A stretch of 64,000 nt of DNA. Source: Alteracholeplasma palmae J233 (GTDB lineage: Bacteria; Bacillota_I; Bacilli_A; Acholeplasmatales; Acholeplasmataceae). Made by a program: the position numbers and the translations under genes. The stretch is taken from assembly GCF_000968055.1 (NCBI RefSeq), contig NC_022538.1:1490230-1554229 (forward strand), read 5' to 3'. Positions 47,898 to 56,276 of the stretch are shown here, one piece after another. The notes under the pieces were generated by a model, which was not told the origin of the DNA, searched no databases, and was given only the letters and a program-made list of their open reading frames with translations. Every line of letters begins with the position of its first letter. The first letter of the stretch is position 1.

Positions 47898-49625
47898 TTA
47901 CGCTTTCTTATTGCTTGCAGTATAAAGACCAAAGTACTTACCTTTTTCGCTCATCAACTGTTGGTGATTACCTTTTTCTACAATTTGACCTTTTTCAAAA
48001 ACATATATACAATCCGACTCTATTATTGTTGATAATCTATGTGCAATTAGTATAATAGTTTTATTTTTATAATTTTCAAGTAAATTATGCATTACTTTTT
48101 TTTCTGTCTTATTATCCAATGAGCTAGTCGCCTCATCAAACAGTAAAATTTCAGAAGCTTTTAGCAATGATCGGGCAATTCCTATTCTCTGACGTTCTCC
48201 GCCTGATAATAATGCCCCATTTTCACCAATCATTGTTTCTAACCCTTCAGGTAATAATGATACCATTTCGTATATGCACGCTGTATTTAGTGCTTTTTTT
48301 ATTTCTTCTTTTGTAGCGAAAGGATTCGAAAACAATATATTATCTAATATAGTTCCATTGAATAGAAACGTATCTTGAAAGGCAAAACTTAATATGGTTC
48401 GAGCAAAAAGAGCATTTTTTTCTTCAATCACATTGTCAAACAATGTAATAGTTCCATTATATATTTTATCTGAGTATAAAGTACTTAACGCCTTTATCAT
48501 GGAAGATTTCCCACTACCGCTTGCTCCGACAAATGCCGTTACTGTTCCCTGTTCTATTTCAAAAGAAATTTGACTCAGTACTGTTCTACTAGAATCATAG
48601 GAAAACGATAAATTCTCAACACGTAAAATCTTATGTGAACAATCTTTATCAATAGTAGAATTGAAAGAATATGCTTCATCAGTATCTGCTTCAGTAATTA
48701 TTCTTGATCTCTCTAATGAAGCCTTCGATCTTAGTACCTCTTGAAATACTAACACAACTCCACTCATCGGGGCAACAAGCATTGAATTATGAGTTAGAAA
48801 GGCTACCATAGATCCAAGTGAAATATTGCCAATTATAACTAAGTATCCGCCTATAATCAAGGATGCGCAAATAAGAAAAAATACGAAAATTGCATTTATC
48901 AATTCCACTCTGAACTTATATCTTTCTGTTTTAATGTCATTATCTTTCATATTTTGGCTTTCATTGTTAAATGAATAATGATAATTTTTTTCATTGTTAA
49001 ATGACTTTATATCTCTAATACCCTTCAAAGTTCTTGATAGAAAATTCCAAAGTACCTGATTTCTTTTTCTGTTTTCTTTAGCATAAAACTTTAATTTCCA
49101 ACTGCTGACACTTGTCACTATCGAAAACAATATAGCAATTGGCATCAATATTAATGTTAGCAGTACATTTATTTGAGACATAAAATAAATTCCAAAACCT
49201 AAGCTAAATATAACTTTACTAACGTTTGAGAAAGGAGAAACAATTCCTTGTGCAATAATTTCACTATCTTGCATAACAATTCCTAAAAGTTCTCCATTAT
49301 CTGCATTATCATAAAAAGATAATTTCAATTTTAACATTATATCATAGTATTCTCCTCTAATGTCTGATGCGATGCGAAATTTTAATTTTGAAGATAAATA
49401 GATTCTTAAAGAATTAGAAATTGCACTGAATAAGACACACAAAACATAAACAGATGCATATAATATAAAATTTTCTAATACAAAATTTTCAGTTGAAGTA
49501 ACTCCATCAATTAGTTCACGTAAAACCTGTATTGGATATGTCAAAAGAAAAGATGATATTATTGTTAGCATTATTATTAATATAAAAAAGCATATGTGCT
49601 TTTTTACATATTTTAAGTTTTTCAT
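47898..49625 (-). CDS. ABC exporter (fused membrane and ATPase domains)
   Basis: 575 residues from the ATG giving MKNLKYVKKH, which has GAGAGGAA in front; upstream in-frame ATGs overlap the kinase gene and lack signals. Six membrane segments (about residues 10-300) are followed by an ATPase domain: GASGSGKSS near 375, LSGGERQRIGIARSL near 480, LLFDEATSSLD near 503 and the His-loop. There is no N-terminal C39 peptidase, so it does not cut double-Gly leaders. As the last gene of the cluster it probably exports the product or confers self-protection. Confidence 0.92.
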   Translation of the reverse strand: MKNLKYVKKHICFFILIIMLTIISSFLLTYPIQVLRELIDGVTSTENFVLENFILYASVYVLCVLFSAISNSLRIYLSSKLKFRIASDIRGEYYDIMLKLKLSFYDNADNGELLGIVMQDSEIIAQGIVSPFSNVSKVIFSLGFGIYFMSQINVLLTLILMPIAILFSIVTSVSSWKLKFYAKENRKRNQVLWNFLSRTLKGIRDIKSFNNEKNYHYSFNNESQNMKDNDIKTERYKFRVELINAIFVFFLICASLIIGGYLVIIGNISLGSMVAFLTHNSMLVAPMSGVVLVFQEVLRSKASLERSRIITEADTDEAYSFNSTIDKDCSHKILRVENLSFSYDSSRTVLSQISFEIEQGTVTAFVGASGSGKSSMIKALSTLYSDKIYNGTITLFDNVIEEKNALFARTILSFAFQDTFLFNGTILDNILFSNPFATKEEIKKALNTACIYEMVSLLPEGLETMIGENGALLSGGERQRIGIARSLLKASEILLFDEATSSLDNKTEKKVMHNLLENYKNKTIILIAHRLSTIIESDCIYVFEKGQIVEKGNHQQLMSEKGKYFGLYTASNKKA

Positions 49626-49671
49626 TTTAAATTCCTCTCTTAATTTACTATTCATGTATAGTTTAATATAG

Positions 49672-50403
49672 TTACTCCAATATCCCTCTTTCTCTAAGTT
49701 GTTTAGTAATATCATTATGCAAATCATTTTCATTAAGATTACCATTCAATACATATGTTACATTATGAGGCAAAATTTTTTTCATCACTCGATCTAATGA
49801 TGTCTGATATTTAATAAACGCGTTACTATAATCTGCAAAAGAATAACTTTCTCTGATACTTGGGTCACTACCATAAATATCACACCCACACTCCCAATAC
49901 GACAACATACTTCCCTTTTTTCTTTCTAGGCATGTCTCAATATTTGTTTTAATGTAAAATATAATATCTGGCTGAGGCAGTAAAGAAAGTAATGATTTTA
50001 ACCAATTTTTGTCGATTCCTCTAACTGAGTATCTCGATAGTATGGTATATATATATCTGTCAAGTATAATTACTCTTTTTTCTTTCAAACTTTCAAGGAA
50101 AATATTATTTATTTCCTCATAAAGCCCTAAAGAGTCTATTAAAACACGAGTAATAGGATTACTGTTTTTCCATTTCGCCATAGAGGTTATATCCTTTGTA
50201 AATGTTGATCGTAAGAAATTAACGCTATAACTTTCAAAACTCTTACTTGACAGATAATTTATTAACTTATTAATTTGAGTAGATTTTCCAGCACCATCCA
50301 TGCCCTCAAAGACTATCAAAGTACCTTTAAAATTATTCAGAGAAAGCATTTGAGGACTTCGTGATGGATAAGTTACTCTTAATTTTTCTTCGTTTTTTTT
50401 CAT
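49672..50403 (-). CDS. Thymidylate-kinase-like P-loop protein
   Basis: 243 residues. The P-loop FEGMDGAGKST lies near residue 33 and LDRYIYT near 114 matches the D-R-(Y/W) motif of dTMP kinases. The N-terminus carries about 25 extra residues, and the lid region is divergent (KKGSMLSYWECGCD near 156), so it is probably not the housekeeping tmk. It could phosphorylate a nucleotide or a pathway intermediate. The start follows AAGG. It lies between a nucleotidyltransferase gene (40-nt gap) and the exporter. Confidence 0.8.
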   Translation of the reverse strand: MKKNEEKLRVTYPSRSPQMLSLNNFKGTLIVFEGMDGAGKSTQINKLINYLSSKSFESYSVNFLRSTFTKDITSMAKWKNSNPITRVLIDSLGLYEEINNIFLESLKEKRVIILDRYIYTILSRYSVRGIDKNWLKSLLSLLPQPDIIFYIKTNIETCLERKKGSMLSYWECGCDIYGSDPSIRESYSFADYSNAFIKYQTSLDRVMKKILPHNVTYVLNGNLNENDLHNDITKQLRERGILE

Positions 50404-50443
50404 ATGTTTACCTTATTAATAATTTCTCTAGTCAGTTCTTATA

Positions 50444-51220
50444 TTAAATCTCTTTAGACAAATCTACCTTATTTAAGAGTTCAAGAAATTTAGTTCTTAT
50501 CACTAAAAAGTCAATAGTAATATCATCTAAATTAAAACTACTAATGTATTTAGCGTACTCTACTTCAATTTTCTTCCAATAAGTATCATCTAAAAAACCA
50601 TTATAATAAATATCTGTGTGTGTTGGATTTTTCTTCATTAAAATACCAACCTTCCTAGTCTCATTTATTGCATCCTTTAAGTTTTGATCTAATACTTTTT
50701 CAATCAGTGGCATATTTAAACAAAAAAGAATTTTCAGATCATAGAAGTCTTTAATAAAGGATTCAATTTTTTTATGTCTAAATGATGCATGAATTGATAA
50801 AAATTTAGTAATTAATTGCTTACTAATAGTCAATATCTTAATCTCTAATTTTTCTGATAAAGATTTTTTTAACTTCAAAACATCATATTTTCTTTCACTA
50901 TAATCTACAACAGAGATATCAATTGAATAAGTAAAGCCTTCTAAATTAAGGTTCAAATACATAATATAAGGATTGGTTTCACGCGACTTAAATACTGCAT
51001 TCGTATATTGTTTAACAATCTTTTTTCTAATTTTTTCTAATGAAAACCGCTTATCCATGATAACAATATCTATGTCATTGGGTTGCCTTTTAAATAATTC
51101 TTGACTAATATGTAAGAAATAACTTCCTTTAAACCAAATCTCATTAAAACTTTCTGTCATAAATTTTAAGAAATTAAATATTTGAGAATCTACTTCTTTT
51201 ATAATTTTTTTTTTCATCAT
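50444..51220 (-). CDS. AbiEii/DUF1814-type nucleotidyltransferase-fold protein (second copy)
   Basis: 258 residues from the ATG at the MMKKK end; the frame opens earlier only with TTG. The catalytic pattern G-S plus D-x-D is seen as FKGSYFLH...PNDIDIVI at about residues 31-55, with a third acid in YSIDISVVDY. The family's later KDFYDL motif (SFIKDFYDLKIL near 165) is present. AbiEii proteins are toxins of type IV toxin-antitoxin systems, but no AbiEi partner exists here, and the metabolic neighbours suggest a biosynthetic role. Confidence 0.8.
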   Translation of the reverse strand: MMKKKIIKEVDSQIFNFLKFMTESFNEIWFKGSYFLHISQELFKRQPNDIDIVIMDKRFSLEKIRKKIVKQYTNAVFKSRETNPYIMYLNLNLEGFTYSIDISVVDYSERKYDVLKLKKSLSEKLEIKILTISKQLITKFLSIHASFRHKKIESFIKDFYDLKILFCLNMPLIEKVLDQNLKDAINETRKVGILMKKNPTHTDIYYNGFLDDTYWKKIEVEYAKYISSFNLDDITIDFLVIRTKFLELLNKVDLSKEI

Positions 51221-51236
51221 TGTCTGTCCCAAGATT

Positions 51237-52688
51237 TTAAAAAATGTTTGAATTTTTTTTATTATATTCCCAGATTGGATCTTCTCCCAAATAATCTCTA
51301 CTCAATGTTTTATATATTGCGCTTAAAAGTTGAACACTATCGTTATGATCCTCAATACTAGAAGTTTTTTTATCATTATCAAATAAAAATTCTTCAACTG
51401 CTTTTTTTCTTGCTTGTTCATTGTATCCAATAAAGTCACTTATATGCTTTTTATCATATAAGTCAGAAATATTTATTTTTTCGTGTGGAACGCCGCCAAT
51501 AAGATCAGTATTTCTGAAAATATGTATTTCAAAATGCTCCACTGATCCCACATCGTTCTTACCATAAATATCCCTATCTTTAATCTCATATGCCTGATAA
51601 CTATGTACTTGGATATTCATTATTGGTCCAATTTGAATATTTATTCTTTCATGTCTAACACGACCGTTCCCCTTATACGCATCCTTTGGCAAGCACATCC
51701 ACCCTCTTCTACTAAATCCAGTTTGTAAAAGATTTAATTGTGCAATAGTTACAATATTTGCTCCTTTTGTAAACTTGATAGATGAACTAACATCAACCTC
51801 ACCGTATTTACTTAAATCAATATCGCTTGCTTTTTTTTCAAACAAAGTACTTTTGAATAGTTTGTTTCTAGATTCATCATTTATTTGAAAAATCACATCA
51901 GAAGGCCTAGTAAAATTAGAATATACAGTAACTTTATCATGACCATGATGAGTATATTTGTTGTTTAAACTCACTAGTTGTGTCAACAAATCAACAAAAT
52001 GATACCCACTATGCATTAATTTACCATAGCCATGTTTATACGGGTGATTAACTAATTTGGGATACTCAGAAGGCATATGCCACTTCCCATCACAATGATA
52101 AACTTCAATATTTGTAATAGGAATACTATATTTTGCCATTTCAATTTTTAATTTTTCAAAAATATATTTATACCCTGGGTGCCACCTTCTTTGAACCTGT
52201 ATAATAAACTTTGTATTCATCTTTATTTTTTCGTATCTTTCAACAAGTTTTTTTTGAATGTGTAAGAGTTTTTCAGCATTTTCTATAGACGTTGACACAT
52301 CTGCTATAGCAGCAATTGGTTTATCCAACAATATATTTAATTGCAAGTCAAGGCATATATTACAGTATACTAGATGAGACAGTGGCTCTGTAGAAATAAT
52401 TACATGAGTAATTTTTTTATCAGTTAACTCACTTTTAATTTTGTTTTCAGTTGCCTCAGAAAATTGTGATAAATCTCTTTCACTATCAGGAATAATTACT
52501 ATTTTTGATTCTATTTTTTCTTTTTCTAGATACTTTTCGATCTCTATTCTCTGAGATTCAAGGTCAAAAATCAACTTAGGCTTAACCCCCAAATTTTTAA
52601 GAAAGTGCATATAAACTCTCTTAGCGTGTGGCCCAAGACCAACAAGTGCTACATTATATTTTTTTTCCAATTTAAACATACCTTTCAT
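51237..52688 (-). CDS. Gfo/Idh/MocA-family oxidoreductase, long variant
   Basis: About 483 residues; members usually have 330-400. The N-terminal Rossmann motif VALVGLGPHAKRVYM starts near residue 14, and LDKPIA near 130 is the family's E-K-P position. The C-terminal half carries unusual His-rich segments (YHCDGKWHMP; HSGYHFVDLL; HHGHDK). It should oxidise or reduce a sugar or cyclitol with NAD(P). The start is uncertain among TTG at 52694, ATG at 52688 and ATG at 52679. Overlaps the first nucleotidyltransferase gene by 17 nt, so they are translated together. Confidence 0.82.
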   Translation of the reverse strand: MKGMFKLEKKYNVALVGLGPHAKRVYMHFLKNLGVKPKLIFDLESQRIEIEKYLEKEKIESKIVIIPDSERDLSQFSEATENKIKSELTDKKITHVIISTEPLSHLVYCNICLDLQLNILLDKPIAAIADVSTSIENAEKLLHIQKKLVERYEKIKMNTKFIIQVQRRWHPGYKYIFEKLKIEMAKYSIPITNIEVYHCDGKWHMPSEYPKLVNHPYKHGYGKLMHSGYHFVDLLTQLVSLNNKYTHHGHDKVTVYSNFTRPSDVIFQINDESRNKLFKSTLFEKKASDIDLSKYGEVDVSSSIKFTKGANIVTIAQLNLLQTGFSRRGWMCLPKDAYKGNGRVRHERINIQIGPIMNIQVHSYQAYEIKDRDIYGKNDVGSVEHFEIHIFRNTDLIGGVPHEKINISDLYDKKHISDFIGYNEQARKKAVEEFLFDNDKKTSSIEDHNDSVQLLSAIYKTLSRDYLGEDPIWEYNKKNSNIF

Positions 52689-53559
52689 TTTCAAAGTGCT
52701 CTTTAACTATTTTTTCACACTTTTTTATATTCTTTTTAACAATTAAAAAATCTTCTTTAGCATAAACATTTTTCTCACTAAAATACTTTTCCATTTTAAC
52801 CAGAATACTAGAAATATTATCATTAAGCCAAAACTTATTCTCTTTATATCCACCAAAAAATTTTTCTTTCATTTGCCTATCTGCTTGAATTTTTGTGACG
52901 ATTCTGAACTTCAACTGTACTAGATCATCAAAAATACCTTGAGTAATATCGTACTTGGATAATTCAAAAAAATCTTTAAACAATAATTCAATCTTATCAT
53001 CTGCATTTAATTGTTCAAGATAGGCTATTGATAGATACTTGTCAATAACTGCTTGTTCAATATTATTAGAAGTCACTTTTAACACCGGAAAATTTTCCAT
53101 AATAGTTATATTTTTAGTCAGTTCTGCATATTTAAACAGTAATGATGTTACGCATATTTCCATAGTACTACCTATAACTTGAGAGCATACTAAACATTCC
53201 ACTTTAATATTGCATTTTTTTTCAAAAATTTGTGATTCCCATAAATATTGAAAGTTAGAATTCTTATTTTTCTTTAGCTTTACCTTAGAGTTAAATGCAA
53301 GTATTTTTCGAATTTTTTTTCTTTTTTCGCCTAAATCTTCATTGTCAGAATTATAGTCAATATCAATATCACTTGGCAAGCGCCAGAAATTTTCAAGCGC
53401 ATAATAGAATATACTACTTCCTTTTAACGAAATTTTCTGATTTTTAGAAATTATTTCACGAATTATATAATACAAACAAAAATCATCAATGACTTTATCT
53501 ATTGGAATATTGAGAAACTCACTTGCAAGTTTAATTTCTTTCCATATTTTTTTTTTCAT
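52672..53559 (-). CDS. AbiEii/DUF1814-type nucleotidyltransferase-fold protein (first copy)
   Basis: 295 residues from the ATG giving MKKKIWKEIK, with GGTGAG upstream. The NTase pattern is LKGSSIFYY...PSDIDIDY at about residues 45-68, and LLFKDFFELSKYD near 195 matches the family's K-D-(F/L)-x-(D/E)-L motif. It is distantly related to the other copy in the cluster. Its 3' end overlaps the oxidoreductase gene. A weak -10 (TATACT) between the peptide gene and this one could give extra transcription. Confidence 0.78.
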   Translation of the reverse strand: MKKKIWKEIKLASEFLNIPIDKVIDDFCLYYIIREIISKNQKISLKGSSIFYYALENFWRLPSDIDIDYNSDNEDLGEKRKKIRKILAFNSKVKLKKNKNSNFQYLWESQIFEKKCNIKVECLVCSQVIGSTMEICVTSLLFKYAELTKNITIMENFPVLKVTSNNIEQAVIDKYLSIAYLEQLNADDKIELLFKDFFELSKYDITQGIFDDLVQLKFRIVTKIQADRQMKEKFFGGYKENKFWLNDNISSILVKMEKYFSEKNVYAKEDFLIVKKNIKKCEKIVKEHFENERYV

Positions 53560-53607
53560 TTTCTCACCGAATTTAACTGTTACTAGTATAATATACAATT
53601 TTTACAA

Positions 53608-53835
53608 TCAAGCAAAAGTTTCAACCCATTCTGGTAATCCTGATTTTTTAAATGCCTCAGAAGTTGATAATACTTTCATGTACTCCTCTTTTTCCTTAAA
53701 CGCGTGTTCTTCTCGATTTACACAGCTAGATATAGCATTATTATCTAAAGAGCCGTTAATTGTATTTATTTGGTTTAAACTCAAAAACAGCATTACTCCA
53801 GAAATAATTAATACTGCCACTAATATTTTTTTCAT
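53608..53835 (-). CDS. Small secreted peptide, candidate signal precursor (PapR-like)
   Basis: 75 residues. A Lys-Lys start and one hydrophobic segment (residues about 4-20) look like a Sec signal peptide; a charged middle with one Cys (SSCVNREE) leads to the C-terminus SGLPEWVETFA. The ribosome-binding site AAGGAGGGG is very strong. First gene of the cluster and divergent from a peptide-sensing-type regulator, like papR beside plcR in Bacillus, where the mature signal is the C-terminal ADLPFEF. The shared LP is suggestive only. It could instead be a bacteriocin-like product. Confidence 0.6.
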   Translation of the reverse strand: MKKILVAVLIISGVMLFLSLNQINTINGSLDNNAISSCVNREEHAFKEKEEYMKVLSTSEAFKKSGLPEWVETFA

Positions 53836-53847
53836 GATAACCCCTCC

Positions 53848-53904
53848 TTGTTATAGCTCTATTATTATGCTAAAATAAGATTATGAACAGGGCGGATTTG
53901 TCAA
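53848..53904. promoter_or_regulatory. Back-to-back promoters of the peptide cluster and its regulator
   Basis: Plus strand: TTGTTA and TAAAAT with a 17-nt spacer (53848-53876) for the regulator. Minus strand: a perfect TTGACA at 53899-53904 but only poor -10 candidates at a workable distance (CATAAT at a 13-nt spacer, ATCTTA at 17). A strong -35 with a defective -10, overlapping the regulator promoter, fits control by the adjacent DNA-binding protein. The segment is GC-richer than its surroundings. Confidence 0.5.
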
Positions 53905-53920
53905 TTTTGGGGGTATTTAG

Positions 53921-54850
53921 GTGGAAAATGAGAAAAAATCAATAGAGTTTTTTCGATATTTAGAAAAAATAAGAGCTTCGCGTAATATAAGTCAAGAAAT
54001 TTTTACTGATGATATTGTTTCTATGCGACAATATCGAAGATATTTAAATGGTGAATCCACGGTCTCACATGATGCTTTAATTAGTCTGTGTAATAGAATC
54101 GGTTTAAAATTAGAATATGCGTTACTTGATTTTGAATCCGATAAACTTAAAGAAACTCAAGAAATTAATCATTTATATAATAGTGTCGTTAATTATGATT
54201 TTTCAGATGCAAAAGAGCAATTAAAGAAAATAAATAGGAATTCTTTAATAGATAATAGCAATCGCTTATTGTTTGATCATATTTCAAATCTTATTTTACT
54301 TTTTAACAAAAAGAATACTATAGAACAAACATTTGAAAAGACCAAAAAACTTATTAATCTAGAAACGACGATTGAAAATACTACTTTTACTAATACAGAA
54401 TTACTCATTCTAATTTCTCTTTTTCAGTTTGATAACTGTAAAAATTTAGATTTAATCGCTATTAAATTAAAAGGTTACATAAACAATGAAATCAAAATCA
54501 TTTCCGGTCATAATATTAAAACAGTTGTTTTAGTTTTACAACAACTGTCTAAATACTACGGTTCTAACAGTCATTTTAGTGAAGTTATAGCATGTTGCGA
54601 TACTGCAATTAAATACTCAAACAAAATGTTTTCTTTTTATCTATTAGAATACTTATATTTTTATAAAGCACTTGCATATTATGAGTTACAAAATCAAAGC
54701 AATTTGGAAGACTCTTTATATCATTGTTACGTTGCCCTTGAAATATCAAATAATAATCAAAAAAAAAGGAAAATAGCAAACCTAATCAAAGATTACATTA
54801 AAATTGATTTAGACAAATTCATCAAGGCTTATTACATTAATAATAGTTAA
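53921..54850 (+). CDS. Helix-turn-helix regulator with helical-repeat sensor domain (RRNPP/PlcR-like)
   Basis: 309 residues, GTG start behind GGGGG. Residues about 7-68 form an XRE-type HTH (KIRASRNISQEIF ... SMRQYRRYLNGESTV). The remaining 240 residues are helical with TPR-like periodicity (for example ACCDTAIKYSNKMF and YLYFYKALAYYEL), the arrangement of the PlcR/Rgg/Rap peptide receptors. Divergent from the small-peptide gene with an 85-nt shared promoter region. Expected to bind imported mature peptide and switch the cluster; this is inference. Confidence 0.78.
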   Translation: MENEKKSIEFFRYLEKIRASRNISQEIFTDDIVSMRQYRRYLNGESTVSHDALISLCNRIGLKLEYALLDFESDKLKETQEINHLYNSVVNYDFSDAKEQLKKINRNSLIDNSNRLLFDHISNLILLFNKKNTIEQTFEKTKKLINLETTIENTTFTNTELLILISLFQFDNCKNLDLIAIKLKGYINNEIKIISGHNIKTVVLVLQQLSKYYGSNSHFSEVIACCDTAIKYSNKMFSFYLLEYLYFYKALAYYELQNQSNLEDSLYHCYVALEISNNNQKKRKIANLIKDYIKIDLDKFIKAYYINNS

Positions 54851-54941
54851 TGTGCTTGAATCGCTGAAACAAAAATAGGAAGTTGAAAATGTTTATGTCA
54901 AATAGATAGTGGAAATAATTAATTAAATAGCACTAATTTAA

Positions 54942-55079
54942 GGCTTGACTCCAATATTCAATCGGAGTCAGGTCTTTTAATTTGTTGTTATAAAAATCTA
55001 TATACTTATTAATTTCATTTTCTAACACTTTGATTATCATCAAACTTATTTATATAATACATTTCAGATTTTAGTGTTC
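54942..55079 (-). pseudogene. C-terminal fragment of an IS3-family transposase
   Basis: On the minus strand, KSEMYYINKFDDNQSV and, after a frameshift, EINKYIDFYNNK followed by DLTPIEYWSQAL match the last 45 residues of IS3-type OrfB (the Y-N-N-K-R ... L-S/T-P-x-x-Y pattern). Nothing else of the element remains on this strand. Confidence 0.75.
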
Positions 55080-55099
55080 TCCCCCGCCGGCCCATTATC

Positions 55100-56203
55100 T
55101 ATACAGCGGACAAACCTGGTTGGTATACAATTAAGTAGGAACACAAATAAGAGGATACTGATAAAATTTCCATAAAGAGGTATTTATTTATGAGTAAAAA
55201 ATATTCAAGAGAATTTTAATTACAATCAGTTAAATTAGTCATTGAGGAAGTCTTATTTGTAAAAGATGTTTCAAAATAGCTGAAAATACATTACAATATT
55301 TTATATCGTTTGATTGGTGAATATAAGGATATGGTGAGCGTTCATTTCCAGACAGTTGGAGTAATGATTTTATATATCAAAATCAAGCAAGACAGTTAAA
55401 AATTGAAAATAAGATACTTACTGAATATATCAAGAAAATATTCACTAGCCATAAATCTAGATATGGTGCAAAAAGACTTAAAGTAGTTCTATTAAATGAT
55501 CATGGACTTACAATTAGTGTAAAAAGAATAACTAGATTAATGAGAAAAGCTGGACTTTATGCAAAGGGAACAAATTATAACTTAAAATATAAAAAGCATA
55601 TATCAGATGTAAAAACAAGAAATCTAGTGAACCAAGTCTTTGAAACTGATAAGAAAAACCAGGTTTGGTTTGGAGATATAACTTATATTCTTACAAATGA
55701 AGGAAATATATACCTGTCAGTATTTATTGATCTATATACTAGAAAAATCGTTGGTTACAGCCTAAGTGACAACATGAAAGCAATCGTGGTCATAGATAGT
55801 CTTATATCGGCAACAGACAAGGAAAAGCCTAATTCAGGACTTATTGTTCATTCAGATCAGGGTAGTCAATATTTATCTTATGATTTCTTAAAAGATATTC
55901 GTGACAACAACCTAATATCAAGTCATAGTAATAAAGGAAACTCATATCTCAATTCACTGATAGAGTCATTTTTTAAAACATTCAAAAGAGAAATTTTACC
56001 AAAAGTTTAAGACTAAATCTTTAGCTAGGCTTGAAATACTCAATTACTTAGAAGCCCATTAAAACAAAAATAGGATCACTCGTCGCTAGGATACATGATG
56101 CCTTTACAATTTAAATTATTTGATTGTTGAATCCTCTTAACTATATGTCCTGTTTATGGTTGAAATTCTAAGAGCCTCTTTTTCAAAGTGTCCGTTTTAA
56201 TAG
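55100..56203 (+). mobile_element. Decayed IS3-family insertion sequence
   Basis: Candidate ends share a CGGACA core in inverted orientation: CTATACAGCGGACAAACC at the left (55100-55117) and TTTCAAAGTGTCCGTTTTAA at the right (56181-56200). No target duplication is visible. Length of about 1.1 kb is below a full IS3 element (about 1.3-1.5 kb), matching an internal deletion. Confidence 0.5.
55191..56062 (+). pseudogene. IS3-family transposase orfA/orfB remnant
   Basis: OrfA starts MSKKYSREF and then meets TAA; SVKLVIEEVLFVKDVSK continues before another stop, with a frameshift further on. OrfA joins OrfB after QARQLKIENKILTEYIKK through an internal deletion. The OrfB core is readable from 55540: FGDITYI (first D), VIVH-like SDQGSQY (second D) and SLIESFFKTFK (E), the DDE triad. 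Another frameshift near 56000 breaks KFKTKSLARLEILNYLEAH. It is therefore dead. Confidence 0.85.
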
Positions 56204-56216
56204 TATATAAAAATAA

Positions 56217-56236
56217 ATAGACCATATATGGTCTAT
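56217..56236. terminator. Perfect 20-bp palindrome, bidirectional terminator
   Basis: ATAGACCATATATGGTCTAT flanked by T-rich DNA on both strands; it ends the 143-residue membrane protein gene on the minus strand. Confidence 0.6.
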
Positions 56237-56276
56237 ATTTAAACTCATTTTCATGTTATGTGCAAAGAATCTTAAT

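Noticed and set aside
50444..53559. AbiE-type abortive-infection toxin-antitoxin system
   Set aside because: Two AbiEii-like proteins but no AbiEi; an oxidoreductase, kinase and exporter are interleaved instead.
53608..53835. Precursor of a ribosomally made, modified peptide (lanthipeptide, sactipeptide, thiopeptide)
   Set aside because: No lanthionine synthetase, radical SAM, YcaO or peptidase gene is near; the N-terminus is a Sec-type signal rather than a double-Gly leader, and the exporter has no peptidase domain.
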